A DNA stretch of 64,000 nt from Paenibacillus sp. HWE-109 (lineage in GTDB: Bacteria; Bacillota; Bacilli; Paenibacillales; NBRC-103111), in contig NZ_CP091881.1 in NCBI RefSeq assembly GCF_022163125.1, positions 8,512,501 through 8,576,500 of the forward strand, given 5' to 3'. Numbering within the stretch: position 1 is the stretch's first letter; every line of letters starts with the position of its first letter. The notes beneath the pieces are model-generated. The model was not told the origin of the DNA and searched no databases. It worked only from the letters and a program-made list of their open reading frames with translations. Positions 16,806 through 25,874 of the stretch are shown here, in pieces. The position numbers and the translations under genes are program-made.

Positions 16806-19571
16806 TTATGGTATATAGGTATAAACACCGCTGCTATCCAAAGTAAATGGGATAACCGACGTTCCATACCTTATAGTTCCTGTTTCGTTTGGAGAACCCT
16901 TAATTACAGCTTTCGTGAGGCTCCCGCTAGTCCAGTCCATATCAACAGTGAAATTTCCTCTGGCTTTGAGTCCTTTCACACTGCCATTGGGCCAATTTGA
17001 CGGCATTGCCGGTAAAAGATGTATTTGCTTAGCGTAAGTGCTTTGAAGGAGCATTTCAGCAATACCTGCGGTAAAGCCGAAATTACCGTCAATCTGGAAA
17101 GGCGGATGAGTGTCAAATAAATTTTTATATATCAGATTTTTAAGCTGCATGTTTAGAAGCGTATAGGCACGTTGTCCATCCAGAAGGTTAGCCCAAGCGT
17201 TTATCTTCCACGCCATACTCCAGCCAGTGCTTAAATCCCCGCGTCTATTGAGGGATACTTTAGCTGCATTTGCCAATGCCGGAGTTGTAAGCGGTGAAAT
17301 CGTATTGCCGGGGAATAGGCCGTACAACTGGGAAATATGCCTGTGGGTTGGGTCTGCCTCTATAAAATCACCCTGATACCACTCCTTGATTTGCCCTAAG
17401 CTGCCAATTTGCGGCTGCGGGATTTTAGCAACAGCGGTTTGAAGCTGAGATCTAAACGTGTCATCCACACCAAGGATCGTACTTGCCGTTATCGTATTAT
17501 TGAAAAGTTCTTCAATGATCCGGTGGTCCACCTCCGTACCTGCAGACATCTGATAGGAAGCACCGTTATATTTAAATGAATTCTCAGGAGATGTTGAAGG
17601 CGTTGAGATTAAAAAGTTGCCCGATGGCGTAAGGAAATGAAGATAAAATTGTGCTGCTTCCTTCAAAATCGGATATCCTTTGGTTGCCAGGTAGTTGGTA
17701 TCCCTTGTGAAGCTGTAGTATTCCCATACATCCTGGGCAAGCCATCCGGAACCACCCATGAAAAGCCCGCTATCAGCCGGCCTGTAAGGCATTGTGAAGC
17801 CCCAAACGTCTGTCTTCTTTGCTGCAAACCAGCCTGTCGAGATATTAAAATAATTTTTGGCCGTTTCCCTGCCACTGGGTCTCAAACTGTCAATGAGATC
17901 GATCATTGGCATATGGGTTTCGGTCAGATTGGCAACCTGTGCAGGCCAGTAATTCATGTTAAAGTTGATATTGAAACAATACATGCTACCCCATTTCGGA
18001 TTATTGCTGTTGTTCCATATTCCCTGAAGGTTGGCAGGCTGGCCGCCTTGTCTGGAACTACTGATCAGAAGGTAACGTCCATACTGGAATAACAAACTTT
18101 CCAGCCCTGGATCAGCAGAGCCGTTCTTATAATTGGTCAAACGTGTGTCGGTAGGGACGGCGTCCATACTGGCCCCTTTAAAATCAAGGCTGACCCTGTC
18201 GAAAAGACTTTTATAATCCGAGGTATGTGTTGACTTGAGCTGTTCATATGTCTTATTTCCGGCGTTATATACGGCATTTGTTACATCCGCTGCATAATCC
18301 GTATTTCCGGCATAGTTAAGCCAATTATTGGTGTATGTGGTAGAAGTGGACATGAGTATTGTAACGCTGTCCGCATTGGTCACACTCGCAACATTGGAGG
18401 TTAGGGACTGGGAACCGCCGCTCGGCAATACCTTGATCCTGGTCTGGAAGCTAAGCGCGCCTGTATTGTTTTTTCCATCGACAATCAACGTATTGTTTCC
18501 GCTTGAAGATTGCACGATATTATATTGGGCACTAGCCATGGACACCTGGGTTGTAATGGACTGCGGGGCACTGCTGGTGAGCCTTATGACCATCACATTG
18601 TCGGGATAGCTGGAAAAATACTCCCTGGTAAAAGTTTTACCGTCCTTTTCATACGAAACCTTGGCCATTCCAGTATTAAGGTTTAATTCACGGACATAAT
18701 TGCTTGTACCAGATTCATGTCCTGCGAATGTCAGATTGATATCGCCAAGGCTCTGGTATTCTCCAAAATCCTCAGGCCCATAATCCGTAGGCACATTACT
18801 AAGCCAATTATTAAAATGAGTTTTTGCAGAAGCAAAATCATTGTTGTTCAGGGCCGTCTTTATCTGTGAAAATTCGGTGTAGTTGGCTGGTGTAGTCTGT
18901 ACCTTTTTCCCGCTAAAGATGGTTGCTTCATTAATCTGAACTCTGTCAGCGCCGGTGCCGCCAAAAACCATTCCTCCAAGCTTGCCGTTACCTATCGGGA
19001 GTGCTTCTGTTTCCCAGTTAGCAGCAGGTGCGGTATACCATAGGCGCTGTGATTGGCGTTGGTTCACCAGCCTTATAGCGTCCAAGCCAAGCGTATACCC
19101 TAAACTGCTGGAATTCTTACCGGTTACCGTAAATCTAAATGTTTTATTTCCACCAGAGGCAAAGTTGACTGTACCATGGTTAACTTCCGTATATAGTGGA
19201 GTACTTGCATAAAGATCCACTGTACCGCCCTGGTTGACGCCATCGACGGATAACTGGTAAATACCTCTTGAGTCTACCTTTTTGTTTTTTACAAATACGG
19301 TGTATGGACCTGGAGCTGGGACATTCACCGTGTATTCGACGTAAGCGCCGACGGTAGATGTTGAAAGCATACGCCAAGCGCCGGCACTGCTGTTCAAATC
19401 CGGATAATTTGCCAGCGTACCGCCTGATGCCTTACTGGCAACGCTTTCACATTCATAGATATTTTCTGTTGACGTCTCGGAAGCGCTTGCATTACTTCCG
19501 CCAAAAAAAGAAACAAGCAACAGGAAGATAAACAAAGCCAGGCAGTTCAGTTTCCTTCTGGTGCGATTCAT
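16806..19571 (-). CDS. Secreted GH95 alpha-L-fucosidase-type hydrolase with N-terminal CBM
   Basis: Secreted glycoside hydrolase of 921 residues. The start at 19571 follows AAGGAGGAATTTTT on the minus strand. A signal peptide (about 1-31) leads to a CBM6/35-like module (about 35-168, ending with GYTLGLDAIRLVN) and then GH95. The N-terminal GH95 sandwich opens with LWYTAPAANWETEALPIGNG. The (alpha/alpha)6 core carries NLQGIWN, the Asn pair in NINFNMNYWPAQ, Glu663 in STSPE, HRHISQLYGLFPG and Asp828 in DGNFG. These correspond to the residues used by characterised GH95 fucosidases, so activity on alpha-1,2-linked L-fucose or L-galactose is expected. It is the only one of four GH95-type proteins here with the complete motif set, and is the first gene of a minus-strand operon. 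Confidence 0.9.
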   Translation of the reverse strand: MNRTRRKLNCLALFIFLLLVSFFGGSNASASETSTENIYECESVASKASGGTLANYPDLNSSAGAWRMLSTSTVGAYVEYTVNVPAPGPYTVFVKNKKVDSRGIYQLSVDGVNQGGTVDLYASTPLYTEVNHGTVNFASGGNKTFRFTVTGKNSSSLGYTLGLDAIRLVNQRQSQRLWYTAPAANWETEALPIGNGKLGGMVFGGTGADRVQINEATIFSGKKVQTTPANYTEFSQIKTALNNNDFASAKTHFNNWLSNVPTDYGPEDFGEYQSLGDINLTFAGHESGTSNYVRELNLNTGMAKVSYEKDGKTFTREYFSSYPDNVMVIRLTSSAPQSITTQVSMASAQYNIVQSSSGNNTLIVDGKNNTGALSFQTRIKVLPSGGSQSLTSNVASVTNADSVTILMSTSTTYTNNWLNYAGNTDYAADVTNAVYNAGNKTYEQLKSTHTSDYKSLFDRVSLDFKGASMDAVPTDTRLTNYKNGSADPGLESLLFQYGRYLLISSSRQGGQPANLQGIWNNSNNPKWGSMYCFNINFNMNYWPAQVANLTETHMPMIDLIDSLRPSGRETAKNYFNISTGWFAAKKTDVWGFTMPYRPADSGLFMGGSGWLAQDVWEYYSFTRDTNYLATKGYPILKEAAQFYLHFLTPSGNFLISTPSTSPENSFKYNGASYQMSAGTEVDHRIIEELFNNTITASTILGVDDTFRSQLQTAVAKIPQPQIGSLGQIKEWYQGDFIEADPTHRHISQLYGLFPGNTISPLTTPALANAAKVSLNRRGDLSTGWSMAWKINAWANLLDGQRAYTLLNMQLKNLIYKNLFDTHPPFQIDGNFGFTAGIAEMLLQSTYAKQIHLLPAMPSNWPNGSVKGLKARGNFTVDMDWTSGSLTKAVIKGSPNETGTIRYGTSVIPFTLDSSGVYTYIP

Positions 19572-19703
19572 AAAAATTCCTCCTTCCAATTTTTTACTGC
19601 ATTTTTTATGCTAGCATGCTATCGTTCAAAGCGTAATGGCGTTTTCTAAGCAATTGTAGTGAGATTCTATGTTCTTAATTCTAGTAAAAGATTGGAACCT
19701 CTC

Positions 19704-19734
19704 AAGCTGATTCCTGTTCAACAGGAGTCAGCTT
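19704..19734. other. Long imperfect hairpin between divergent operons
   Basis: AAGCTGA...TCAGCTT with an inner TCCTG/CAGGA stem around TTCAA, inside the 274-bp gap between the minus-strand GH95 operon and the forward permease operon. On the forward strand it is followed by GTTTCGTTT, so it may be a weak terminator. No other clear signal was found in the gap apart from a TAGCATGCTA palindrome at 19612-19621. Confidence 0.45.
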
Positions 19735-19845
19735 GTTTCGTTTAGAAGATCGAAGGAAAACACATATTCGGCTTAGTTTATCCCATTCATACAGGGCAAA
19801 GCCTCAATTATACTTAGCGTATAAAGGGAGAGGGGAGTAGAACCT

Positions 19846-20739
19846 ATGAATTTGAAAGAGAAGACGAGAGAAAATGTGGCCGGGTATTTATTTATCTTCC
19901 CCAATCTGCTTGGTTTCGGTTTCTTTATTTTGTTTCCTTTGCTGTTTAGTATGATTCTGGTTTTCACGGATTGGAACTATTTGCAAGGACTAAAGGGGCT
20001 GGTGTTTGTTGGATTGGATAACATCGAGAGGCTAATTCACGATAAGAACGTGTTCCTCTCTTTGAAGCATAACGTCGTATTTTCCGTCATCACGGTTTCA
20101 GTGGCAATAGCGATCGGACTCGCATTAGCTGCCATTTTGAACAATTATGTTTATTTGAAAACATGGATCCGGACGCTTATTTTTCTTCCGTATATGAGCA
20201 GTTTGGTGGCTATCTCCGTTGTATGGCGGGTGTTGTTCAATAGCTCGGAAGGACCGATTAATGCGTTGTTGAGAGTGGTCGGCATTTCAGATCCACCTGG
20301 CTGGCTCGCGAGTCCGGATTACGCATTAATGGCCATTATGATCATGACCATCTGGACTTACGTCGGATATGCGATGATTTTGTATATGGCCGGCCTTCAA
20401 GGGATTTCCAGGGAACTGTATGAAGCGGCCTCGATCGACGGCGCATCACCGTTCAATCAATTTACGGCTATTACCATAAAGATGCTAAAGCCAACTACAT
20501 TCTTGATAGCGATTACCTTAATTAATTCCTCGCTTCAAGTTTTCGCAGCCGTGCAGGTCATGACGAATGGCGGGCCGCTTCAATCAACGATGGTGATGTC
20601 GCTTTACATTTACTCGCAAGCATTCGAGTTGAACCAAATGAGTTATTCCGCGACGGTTTCCTGGCTATTGTTTCTGGTTATTTTCCTGGTCACGCTCGTA
20701 CAGTGGAGAACTCAAAAAAAATGGCAGGACCAGTACTAG
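19846..20739 (+). CDS. ABC sugar permease, MalF/UgpA type (system 1)
   Basis: Inner-membrane permease of 297 residues with six membrane segments. The cytoplasmic EAA loop is clear near residue 192 (EAASIDGASPFNQF, followed by KMLKPTTF), where the ATPase docks. N-terminal NVAGYLFIFPNLLGFGFFI is typical of carbohydrate ABC transporters of the CUT1 class. The start at 19846 follows AGGGGAG. It is followed after 12 bp by the partner permease and then by an FAD oxidoreductase; the matching binding protein is probably the one at 27559, since the similar system 3 (58925-62137) has the same kind of binding protein next to closely related permeases. No ATPase gene lies nearby. Confidence 0.93.
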   Translation: MNLKEKTRENVAGYLFIFPNLLGFGFFILFPLLFSMILVFTDWNYLQGLKGLVFVGLDNIERLIHDKNVFLSLKHNVVFSVITVSVAIAIGLALAAILNNYVYLKTWIRTLIFLPYMSSLVAISVVWRVLFNSSEGPINALLRVVGISDPPGWLASPDYALMAIMIMTIWTYVGYAMILYMAGLQGISRELYEAASIDGASPFNQFTAITIKMLKPTTFLIAITLINSSLQVFAAVQVMTNGGPLQSTMVMSLYIYSQAFELNQMSYSATVSWLLFLVIFLVTLVQWRTQKKWQDQY

Positions 20740-20751
20740 GAGGCTATGCAC

Positions 20752-21594
20752 ATGCTCAGTCTGTCTCAAAAAAATACGCTTCTTAGAAGTGTTCTTACAG
20801 TATTGTTGTTATCGATCGGAATTCTCATGGTCCTCCCGTTTCTCTGGATGGCGTCGGCGTCGTTTAAGAACCAAGCTGATATTTTCGAGTTTCCGATTCG
20901 GTGGATTCCGAAAGCATTCGATTGGTCGAACTACCACGAAGTTTGGTTCGGTAAAGTTCCTTATTATGTGTTCTATATAAATTCCATAAAAATTACATTT
21001 TTACAGGTGCTAGGCTCGCTAGTGACCAGTTCATTAGCCGGATTTGCTTTCGCAAAGCTGAGGTTCAAGTTCAGAGATACGATTTTCCTGATATATTTGG
21101 CTACTATGATCGTTCCGCCTCAGGTGCTATTTGTCCCCAGATTTATACTTTTCGACTATTTGCATCTTGTGAATACGCATGAGGCGATCATCCTTCCTGG
21201 CATGTTTACCGTTCTGGGAACCTTCCTAATGCGGCAGTTTTTCAGCACATTGCCTACAGAGTTGTTCGAGGCCAGCAAAATCGATGGCGCCGGTTATTGG
21301 AGAATGTATTGGCAAATTTCGCTTCCGCTCGTTAAACCGGCCTTGGTCACGCTATTGATCTTGACCTTCACCTGGCACTGGAATGAGTACGAAAATCCGC
21401 TTATTTTGTTAAGAGACCGGGACCTGTTTACGATACCGTTAGGTTTGCTTAGCTATACAGATGGTGAAAACAGCACGAACTACCCACTCATTATGGCGGC
21501 ATCGGTTCTTGCGCTCGCGCCTCTCGTCATCATCGTATGCCTATGCCAACGATGGTTTGTCGAAGGCATCGCGAATACGGGGTTAAAAGGCTAG
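20752..21594 (+). CDS. ABC sugar permease, MalG/UgpE type (system 1)
   Basis: Second membrane subunit of import system 1, 280 residues with six membrane segments. The ATG at 20752 is preferred to the one at 20746, because AGGAGG (20738-20743) is eight bases from the former and only two from the latter. The EAA loop reads FEASKIDGAGYWRMYWQI followed by PLVKPALVTL. The end QRWFVEGIANTGLKG is typical of MalG-type CUT1 permeases. It pairs with the MalF-type protein just upstream; both probably pass oligosaccharides released by the secreted hydrolases. Closely similar to the product of 61253-62137. Confidence 0.93.
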   Translation: MLSLSQKNTLLRSVLTVLLLSIGILMVLPFLWMASASFKNQADIFEFPIRWIPKAFDWSNYHEVWFGKVPYYVFYINSIKITFLQVLGSLVTSSLAGFAFAKLRFKFRDTIFLIYLATMIVPPQVLFVPRFILFDYLHLVNTHEAIILPGMFTVLGTFLMRQFFSTLPTELFEASKIDGAGYWRMYWQISLPLVKPALVTLLILTFTWHWNEYENPLILLRDRDLFTIPLGLLSYTDGENSTNYPLIMAASVLALAPLVIIVCLCQRWFVEGIANTGLKG

Positions 21595-21649
21595 CCTTTT
21601 TTATACATATTCAGCCAACTCAAATTGAAATAACAAGGAGACATGCGCA

Positions 21650-23959
21650 ATGAAGGTCAAAAAGGAAAGCTATCAAGTTGTTGTATGCGGGGGCGGATTG
21701 GCCGGTTTTTGCGCTGCCGTAGCGGCGGCCCGTCAAGGAGCCAAAACTGTGCTCATTCATGACCGCCCGGTCTTCGGTGGCAATGCGTCTTCCGAAATTC
21801 GGGTAACCCCGCACGGAGCTGCTGCGTTCCATGCTTATGGCAGGGAGACCGGTATTATCTCTGAATTGTTAATTGAAGAGAGAGCTCGCAATCACGAGCA
21901 TATCGGTGAAAATGGCCGGACTAACAGCATTTCGGATATGGTGATGTACGATATGGCGGTTAGAACGGATCATCTGACTTTCTATTTAAACACCTCCGTT
22001 CTGCACGTGGAGAAGTCAGACGATAGAACGATTAAGTCCATCAAGGCAAACGTCGCTAATGCGGAAACAGAGCTCCACATCGAAGGCGACATCTTCATTG
22101 ACTGCACGGGAGATGCTATCGTTGCCGACAAGGCAGGATGCGAATGGCGCTGGGGCAGCGAAGGCTTCGATGAGTTCCGGGAGCCGCATGCGCCGGCTGA
22201 GGAAAGCAGCGATACGATGGGAAATTCGATTCATTTCCGTGCCGTTGATATGGGACGTCCCGTTCCGTTCGAAGCGCCGGAGTGGGCGGTTAAGCATGAA
22301 AATCCGGACTATTTCTACAAACAAGGACGACATTTTTACGATTTGGAATCCGGCTTCTGGTGGATTGAAATCGGCGTCCCTTGGAATACGATTTATGACA
22401 ATGAAACGATCCGCCATGAGCTTACCCGCCACACGTTAGGGATTTGGGATTGGATGAAGAACAAAGATTCTGAAATTAAACAAAAGGCTGCCAATTATGC
22501 TCTGGATTGGATCGGTCAAGTACCGGGCAAACGGGAAAGCCGCAGAGTCATCGGCCAGTATTTCATGACCGAGCATGATCCGGCCAATAATGTGATATTC
22601 CCGGATGAAGTCGCATTTGGCGGTTGGTTTATTGATCTTCATACGCCGGGAGGCTTGCTTGCTCCTACTGCGGAGCCCGCAAGCGCAGAAGGGTACCCCG
22701 AAACATCGGAGTACGCCCGCAAGAGCTACTGCGGTCCTTATGGCATTCCGTTTCGGATGCTGGTGGCGAAAGATGTCGATAACCTGATGATGGCCGGACG
22801 CAATGTCAGTGTAACGCATGCGGCGCTAGGTACGGTTCGCGTAATGGCTACAACCGCTTTGATGGGACAAGCAGTTGGCGTAGGAGCGGCAATTGCGCTT
22901 GAGAAACGAATCGCCGTCCACGATATTTATAAGGATGCAATTCGTGATGTTCAGCAAATCTTGCTGCGGGACGGCTGCTTCTTGCCCAATATCCAGAATG
23001 AAGATAAATCCGACTTGGCCCGATTGGCCCAGGTATCGGCAAGCAGCTCAGCGCTTGTTTATGGAGCCGGACCGGAAACGGAAGACAAGACCTATGGACT
23101 GCGCAACGAGAAAGAGAAGATAAGACGCGCGAATCTTGCTGAACCGCTGACTCACCGAAGAGGCCAATGGATTGCCATCGGTTCGGGAAATATGGACTCA
23201 CTTTCCGTCTGTTTGTCCAATTCGACGAAAGAGGAACAAACGGTTAAAGCCATCTTGCTTGAAGTTAACCATATTTGGGACTATCGAACCGAGCCGGGTC
23301 AGCCGCTCGCCGAAGCAGAACTGATTGTGCCGGCGAACTCGCAAGGCGTATGGGTGGATTGGCCGCTGCAATTGGCCCACAATCGGAAGGATGGTTATGT
23401 CCGATTGGATTTGGATACAAACCCTAACGTAGAATGGCATTCAGCCGGCACAGTGATTCCTGGACATACGGCTGCTTTCGATATGGGCGAAGGAAGAATG
23501 CGCCGTTATATGCAAGATGGCGGAACGTTGAGCTTTAAAGTTTCTCCTCCGCAGGAGTCATATCGTCCCGAGCAAGTCATCAGTGGGGTTACCCGCCCTC
23601 ACCAATCGACCAATATATGGCGCTCGGATCCGAATCAACCGCTCGCTCAATGGCTTGCGTTGAAGTGGGAAAGCCCGCAAACGATATCGGAAGTGCATCT
23701 GACTTTCCCTGGGCATCTGCTGAGAGAAATTCATAATTATGCACCGCTATACCGAGATCCGCAGTGTCCTAAACAGTATGATGTGCAGGCATGGATCAAC
23801 GATGTATGGGTGACGGTAGCAAGGAAAGAAGGAAACTATCATCGTTTGCAGAAACATATCCTTGATCAGCCTGTTACAACAAGCCAGATTCGTATTGTCG
23901 TGGAAGCTACGAATGGCGATGCTTCTGCTGCGATCTACGAAGTGCGTTGTTATGCCTAG
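21650..23959 (+). CDS. FAD-dependent oxidoreductase with C-terminal discoidin-like domain
   Basis: Cytoplasmic flavoprotein of 769 residues (no signal peptide), start at 21650 after AAGGAG. The N terminus is a Rossmann FAD-binding fold of the FAD_oxidored type: VVVCGGGLAGFCAAVAAARQ with GxGxxG, then a GGNASSEIRV stretch near residue 45. A second FAD contact, DNLMMAGRNVSVTHAALGTVR, lies near residue 380. Residues about 640-769 look like a galactose-binding/discoidin sandwich (AQWLALKWESPQTISEVHLTF). Members of this family are common in CAZyme loci and are presumed to oxidise sugars or sugar acids, but few have known reactions. It ends the permease operon and is followed by a terminator. Confidence 0.85.
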   Translation: MKVKKESYQVVVCGGGLAGFCAAVAAARQGAKTVLIHDRPVFGGNASSEIRVTPHGAAAFHAYGRETGIISELLIEERARNHEHIGENGRTNSISDMVMYDMAVRTDHLTFYLNTSVLHVEKSDDRTIKSIKANVANAETELHIEGDIFIDCTGDAIVADKAGCEWRWGSEGFDEFREPHAPAEESSDTMGNSIHFRAVDMGRPVPFEAPEWAVKHENPDYFYKQGRHFYDLESGFWWIEIGVPWNTIYDNETIRHELTRHTLGIWDWMKNKDSEIKQKAANYALDWIGQVPGKRESRRVIGQYFMTEHDPANNVIFPDEVAFGGWFIDLHTPGGLLAPTAEPASAEGYPETSEYARKSYCGPYGIPFRMLVAKDVDNLMMAGRNVSVTHAALGTVRVMATTALMGQAVGVGAAIALEKRIAVHDIYKDAIRDVQQILLRDGCFLPNIQNEDKSDLARLAQVSASSSALVYGAGPETEDKTYGLRNEKEKIRRANLAEPLTHRRGQWIAIGSGNMDSLSVCLSNSTKEEQTVKAILLEVNHIWDYRTEPGQPLAEAELIVPANSQGVWVDWPLQLAHNRKDGYVRLDLDTNPNVEWHSAGTVIPGHTAAFDMGEGRMRRYMQDGGTLSFKVSPPQESYRPEQVISGVTRPHQSTNIWRSDPNQPLAQWLALKWESPQTISEVHLTFPGHLLREIHNYAPLYRDPQCPKQYDVQAWINDVWVTVARKEGNYHRLQKHILDQPVTTSQIRIVVEATNGDASAAIYEVRCYA

Positions 23960-23972
23960 TATGTTTAGCCTT

Positions 23973-24004
23973 AGCCGGAGAGACGTCTCTCCGGGCTTTT
24001 TTTC
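23973..24004 (+). terminator. Strong terminator after the FAD oxidoreductase
   Basis: AGCCGGAGAGA and TCTCTCCGGGCT form a stem around CG, followed by seven T. It separates the permease/oxidoreductase operon from the two-component operon. Confidence 0.9.
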
Positions 24005-24086
24005 TTTCATTTCCACCAACCAAAGGCTTACCTACAAATGATATACTTGATGAGAATGGATGTCATACATCAGGAGAGGATGGCTA

Positions 24087-25874
24087 TTGATCAACCATTG
24101 GAACCCCTATAACTCGATCAGGGGCAAACTCATTTTTTATTTCATTCTCGTTATCGTCGTCCCGACGCTCGTTATTTTCTTGATGTATTCCTACAATTCT
24201 CAGCGTGTGCTCGAAGAAAAGATATATAGCGCGAACCAGGAACTGGTCGATCAATCGGCAAATACGATGAACGAAATGGCGGCAAGAATGGTCAAAGCCG
24301 CACTATTCGCCGAATCGGACTTTAATCAGTTTTATCGCCCCGATTTTTCGGATTTGAACATCAATTATAATGTGTTTATCCCTATGAAACAATTGCAAAA
24401 CAGGCTTACAACTACACGTGATTTGCTGCTGAACAGCGAGGCTTTCCTCCAGGTTGTGGATGGTCGGCGGTTTGCCGTATCGACGCTTTTTAACTATGAT
24501 AACAATGCAATCATAGAAGAAGAATGGTATACGCAAGCCCAACAAGCCAAAGGTTTTCCTTACTGGTCAATATCTTATAAAATGAACCCGGATCACGGGT
24601 ATACACAAGTAGGTATAGAGACACCTTATGTCCTCATGTCGCGTATTCTTCGCAAGGATGACGGGAACATGAACGGAGAGGGGGTTGTTGCGATTGGCGT
24701 TCCGAGCGAAACGTTTTTTGGAAAAAGTGCAAGGCTGGATAGCGGCATTCCAAGATTTTTGATCCAAACAAGCGACAACGTGGTTAGGGATACAGAGTGG
24801 AATCCCTACAACCTTATTTTCGAAGAAGAGCAATCAGGACAACCGCGGACGAATGCCTTTTCAAAGAGAGCCGTGATTAATGGGAACAGATATCTCATCA
24901 ATACAGCGGAAGTCTCGCAAGCCGGATTCACCCTTCTGGAGCTTATGTCCTACGATCATTTTACGAATCAACTCGATCAATCGAGGAATCACTCGTTAAT
25001 CGGCATCCTGCTTGTTTTTCTCATGGGGACGATCCTGTTTCTTGGGCTCATGATTAGGCTGACCAAGCCAATTTATTCACTGCTTCACTCTATGCGGAAA
25101 GTTGGTAGAGGAAATTTTCAAACTGCTGTAACTGTAAAAGGAAGAGACGAAATTTCGGCGTTAGGCCATGAGTTTAATCAAATGGTTGCGAAACTGGATC
25201 AGTTGATCTTGGATTTGGAAGTGGAGCAGAAAAATAAAGAAGAGGCACGATTTCAAGCGCTGCAAGCGCAAATCAATCCGCATTTTCTATATAATACACT
25301 GAATTCAATCAAATTAATGGCTCTGCTTTCGGGTACGAATCAGAATGTGAGCGACATGATTACGGCGCTTGGCAAGCTTCTCGAATTTTCTATGAAACAA
25401 ACGCAGCAATATGTGACGCTTAGGCAGGAGCTTGAATATTTGGAGTTATATATGACGCTGCAGAAGATCCGTTTTCATGACAATATCCTCCTCAAAATCC
25501 ATGTCCCCGAGGCGCTCATGGATAATCGGGTTTTAAAATTCAGCTTGCAGCCTTTCGTCGAGAATAGCATTATTCATGGCGGTAGGCTGCCGTTAACCGT
25601 ATGGATTGAAGCTGAACTCATGGAAGATCGATCCGGGATGCTCATTACCGTCGAGGACAACGGGAAAGGCGTTCCGGAGAGTAAGCTTGCCATCATTCAG
25701 GAGCGAACGATCCATGGCAATAATGCAAAATTCAGCGGTATCGGCGTTTCGAATGTAGACAATCGGATTAAACTGCATTTCGGAAAACTGTACGGCATTT
25801 CATTAGGGTTATCCCATTACGGCGGCTTAAAGGCTACAATTACGCTGCCTATTCAAAAGGAGATATTTGAATGA
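24087..25874 (+). CDS. Sensor histidine kinase, YesM family (system 1)
   Basis: Membrane sensor kinase of 595 residues from a TTG at 24087, nine bases after AGGAG. An ATG at 24060 would put that ribosome site inside the gene. Two membrane helices (about 15-35 and 295-318) flank an extracellular Cache-like sensor domain. HAMP follows, then the His_kinase domain with phospho-acceptor His399 in QINPHFLYNTLNSIK, then an ATPase domain with VEDNGKGVP. This is the YesM/lytic-sensor class found with YesN regulators in sugar loci. The stop overlaps the response regulator start as ATGA. Likely role: sense extracellular sugar, perhaps through the binding protein at 27559, and switch on import genes. Confidence 0.92.
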   Translation: MINHWNPYNSIRGKLIFYFILVIVVPTLVIFLMYSYNSQRVLEEKIYSANQELVDQSANTMNEMAARMVKAALFAESDFNQFYRPDFSDLNINYNVFIPMKQLQNRLTTTRDLLLNSEAFLQVVDGRRFAVSTLFNYDNNAIIEEEWYTQAQQAKGFPYWSISYKMNPDHGYTQVGIETPYVLMSRILRKDDGNMNGEGVVAIGVPSETFFGKSARLDSGIPRFLIQTSDNVVRDTEWNPYNLIFEEEQSGQPRTNAFSKRAVINGNRYLINTAEVSQAGFTLLELMSYDHFTNQLDQSRNHSLIGILLVFLMGTILFLGLMIRLTKPIYSLLHSMRKVGRGNFQTAVTVKGRDEISALGHEFNQMVAKLDQLILDLEVEQKNKEEARFQALQAQINPHFLYNTLNSIKLMALLSGTNQNVSDMITALGKLLEFSMKQTQQYVTLRQELEYLELYMTLQKIRFHDNILLKIHVPEALMDNRVLKFSLQPFVENSIIHGGRLPLTVWIEAELMEDRSGMLITVEDNGKGVPESKLAIIQERTIHGNNAKFSGIGVSNVDNRIKLHFGKLYGISLGLSHYGGLKATITLPIQKEIFE

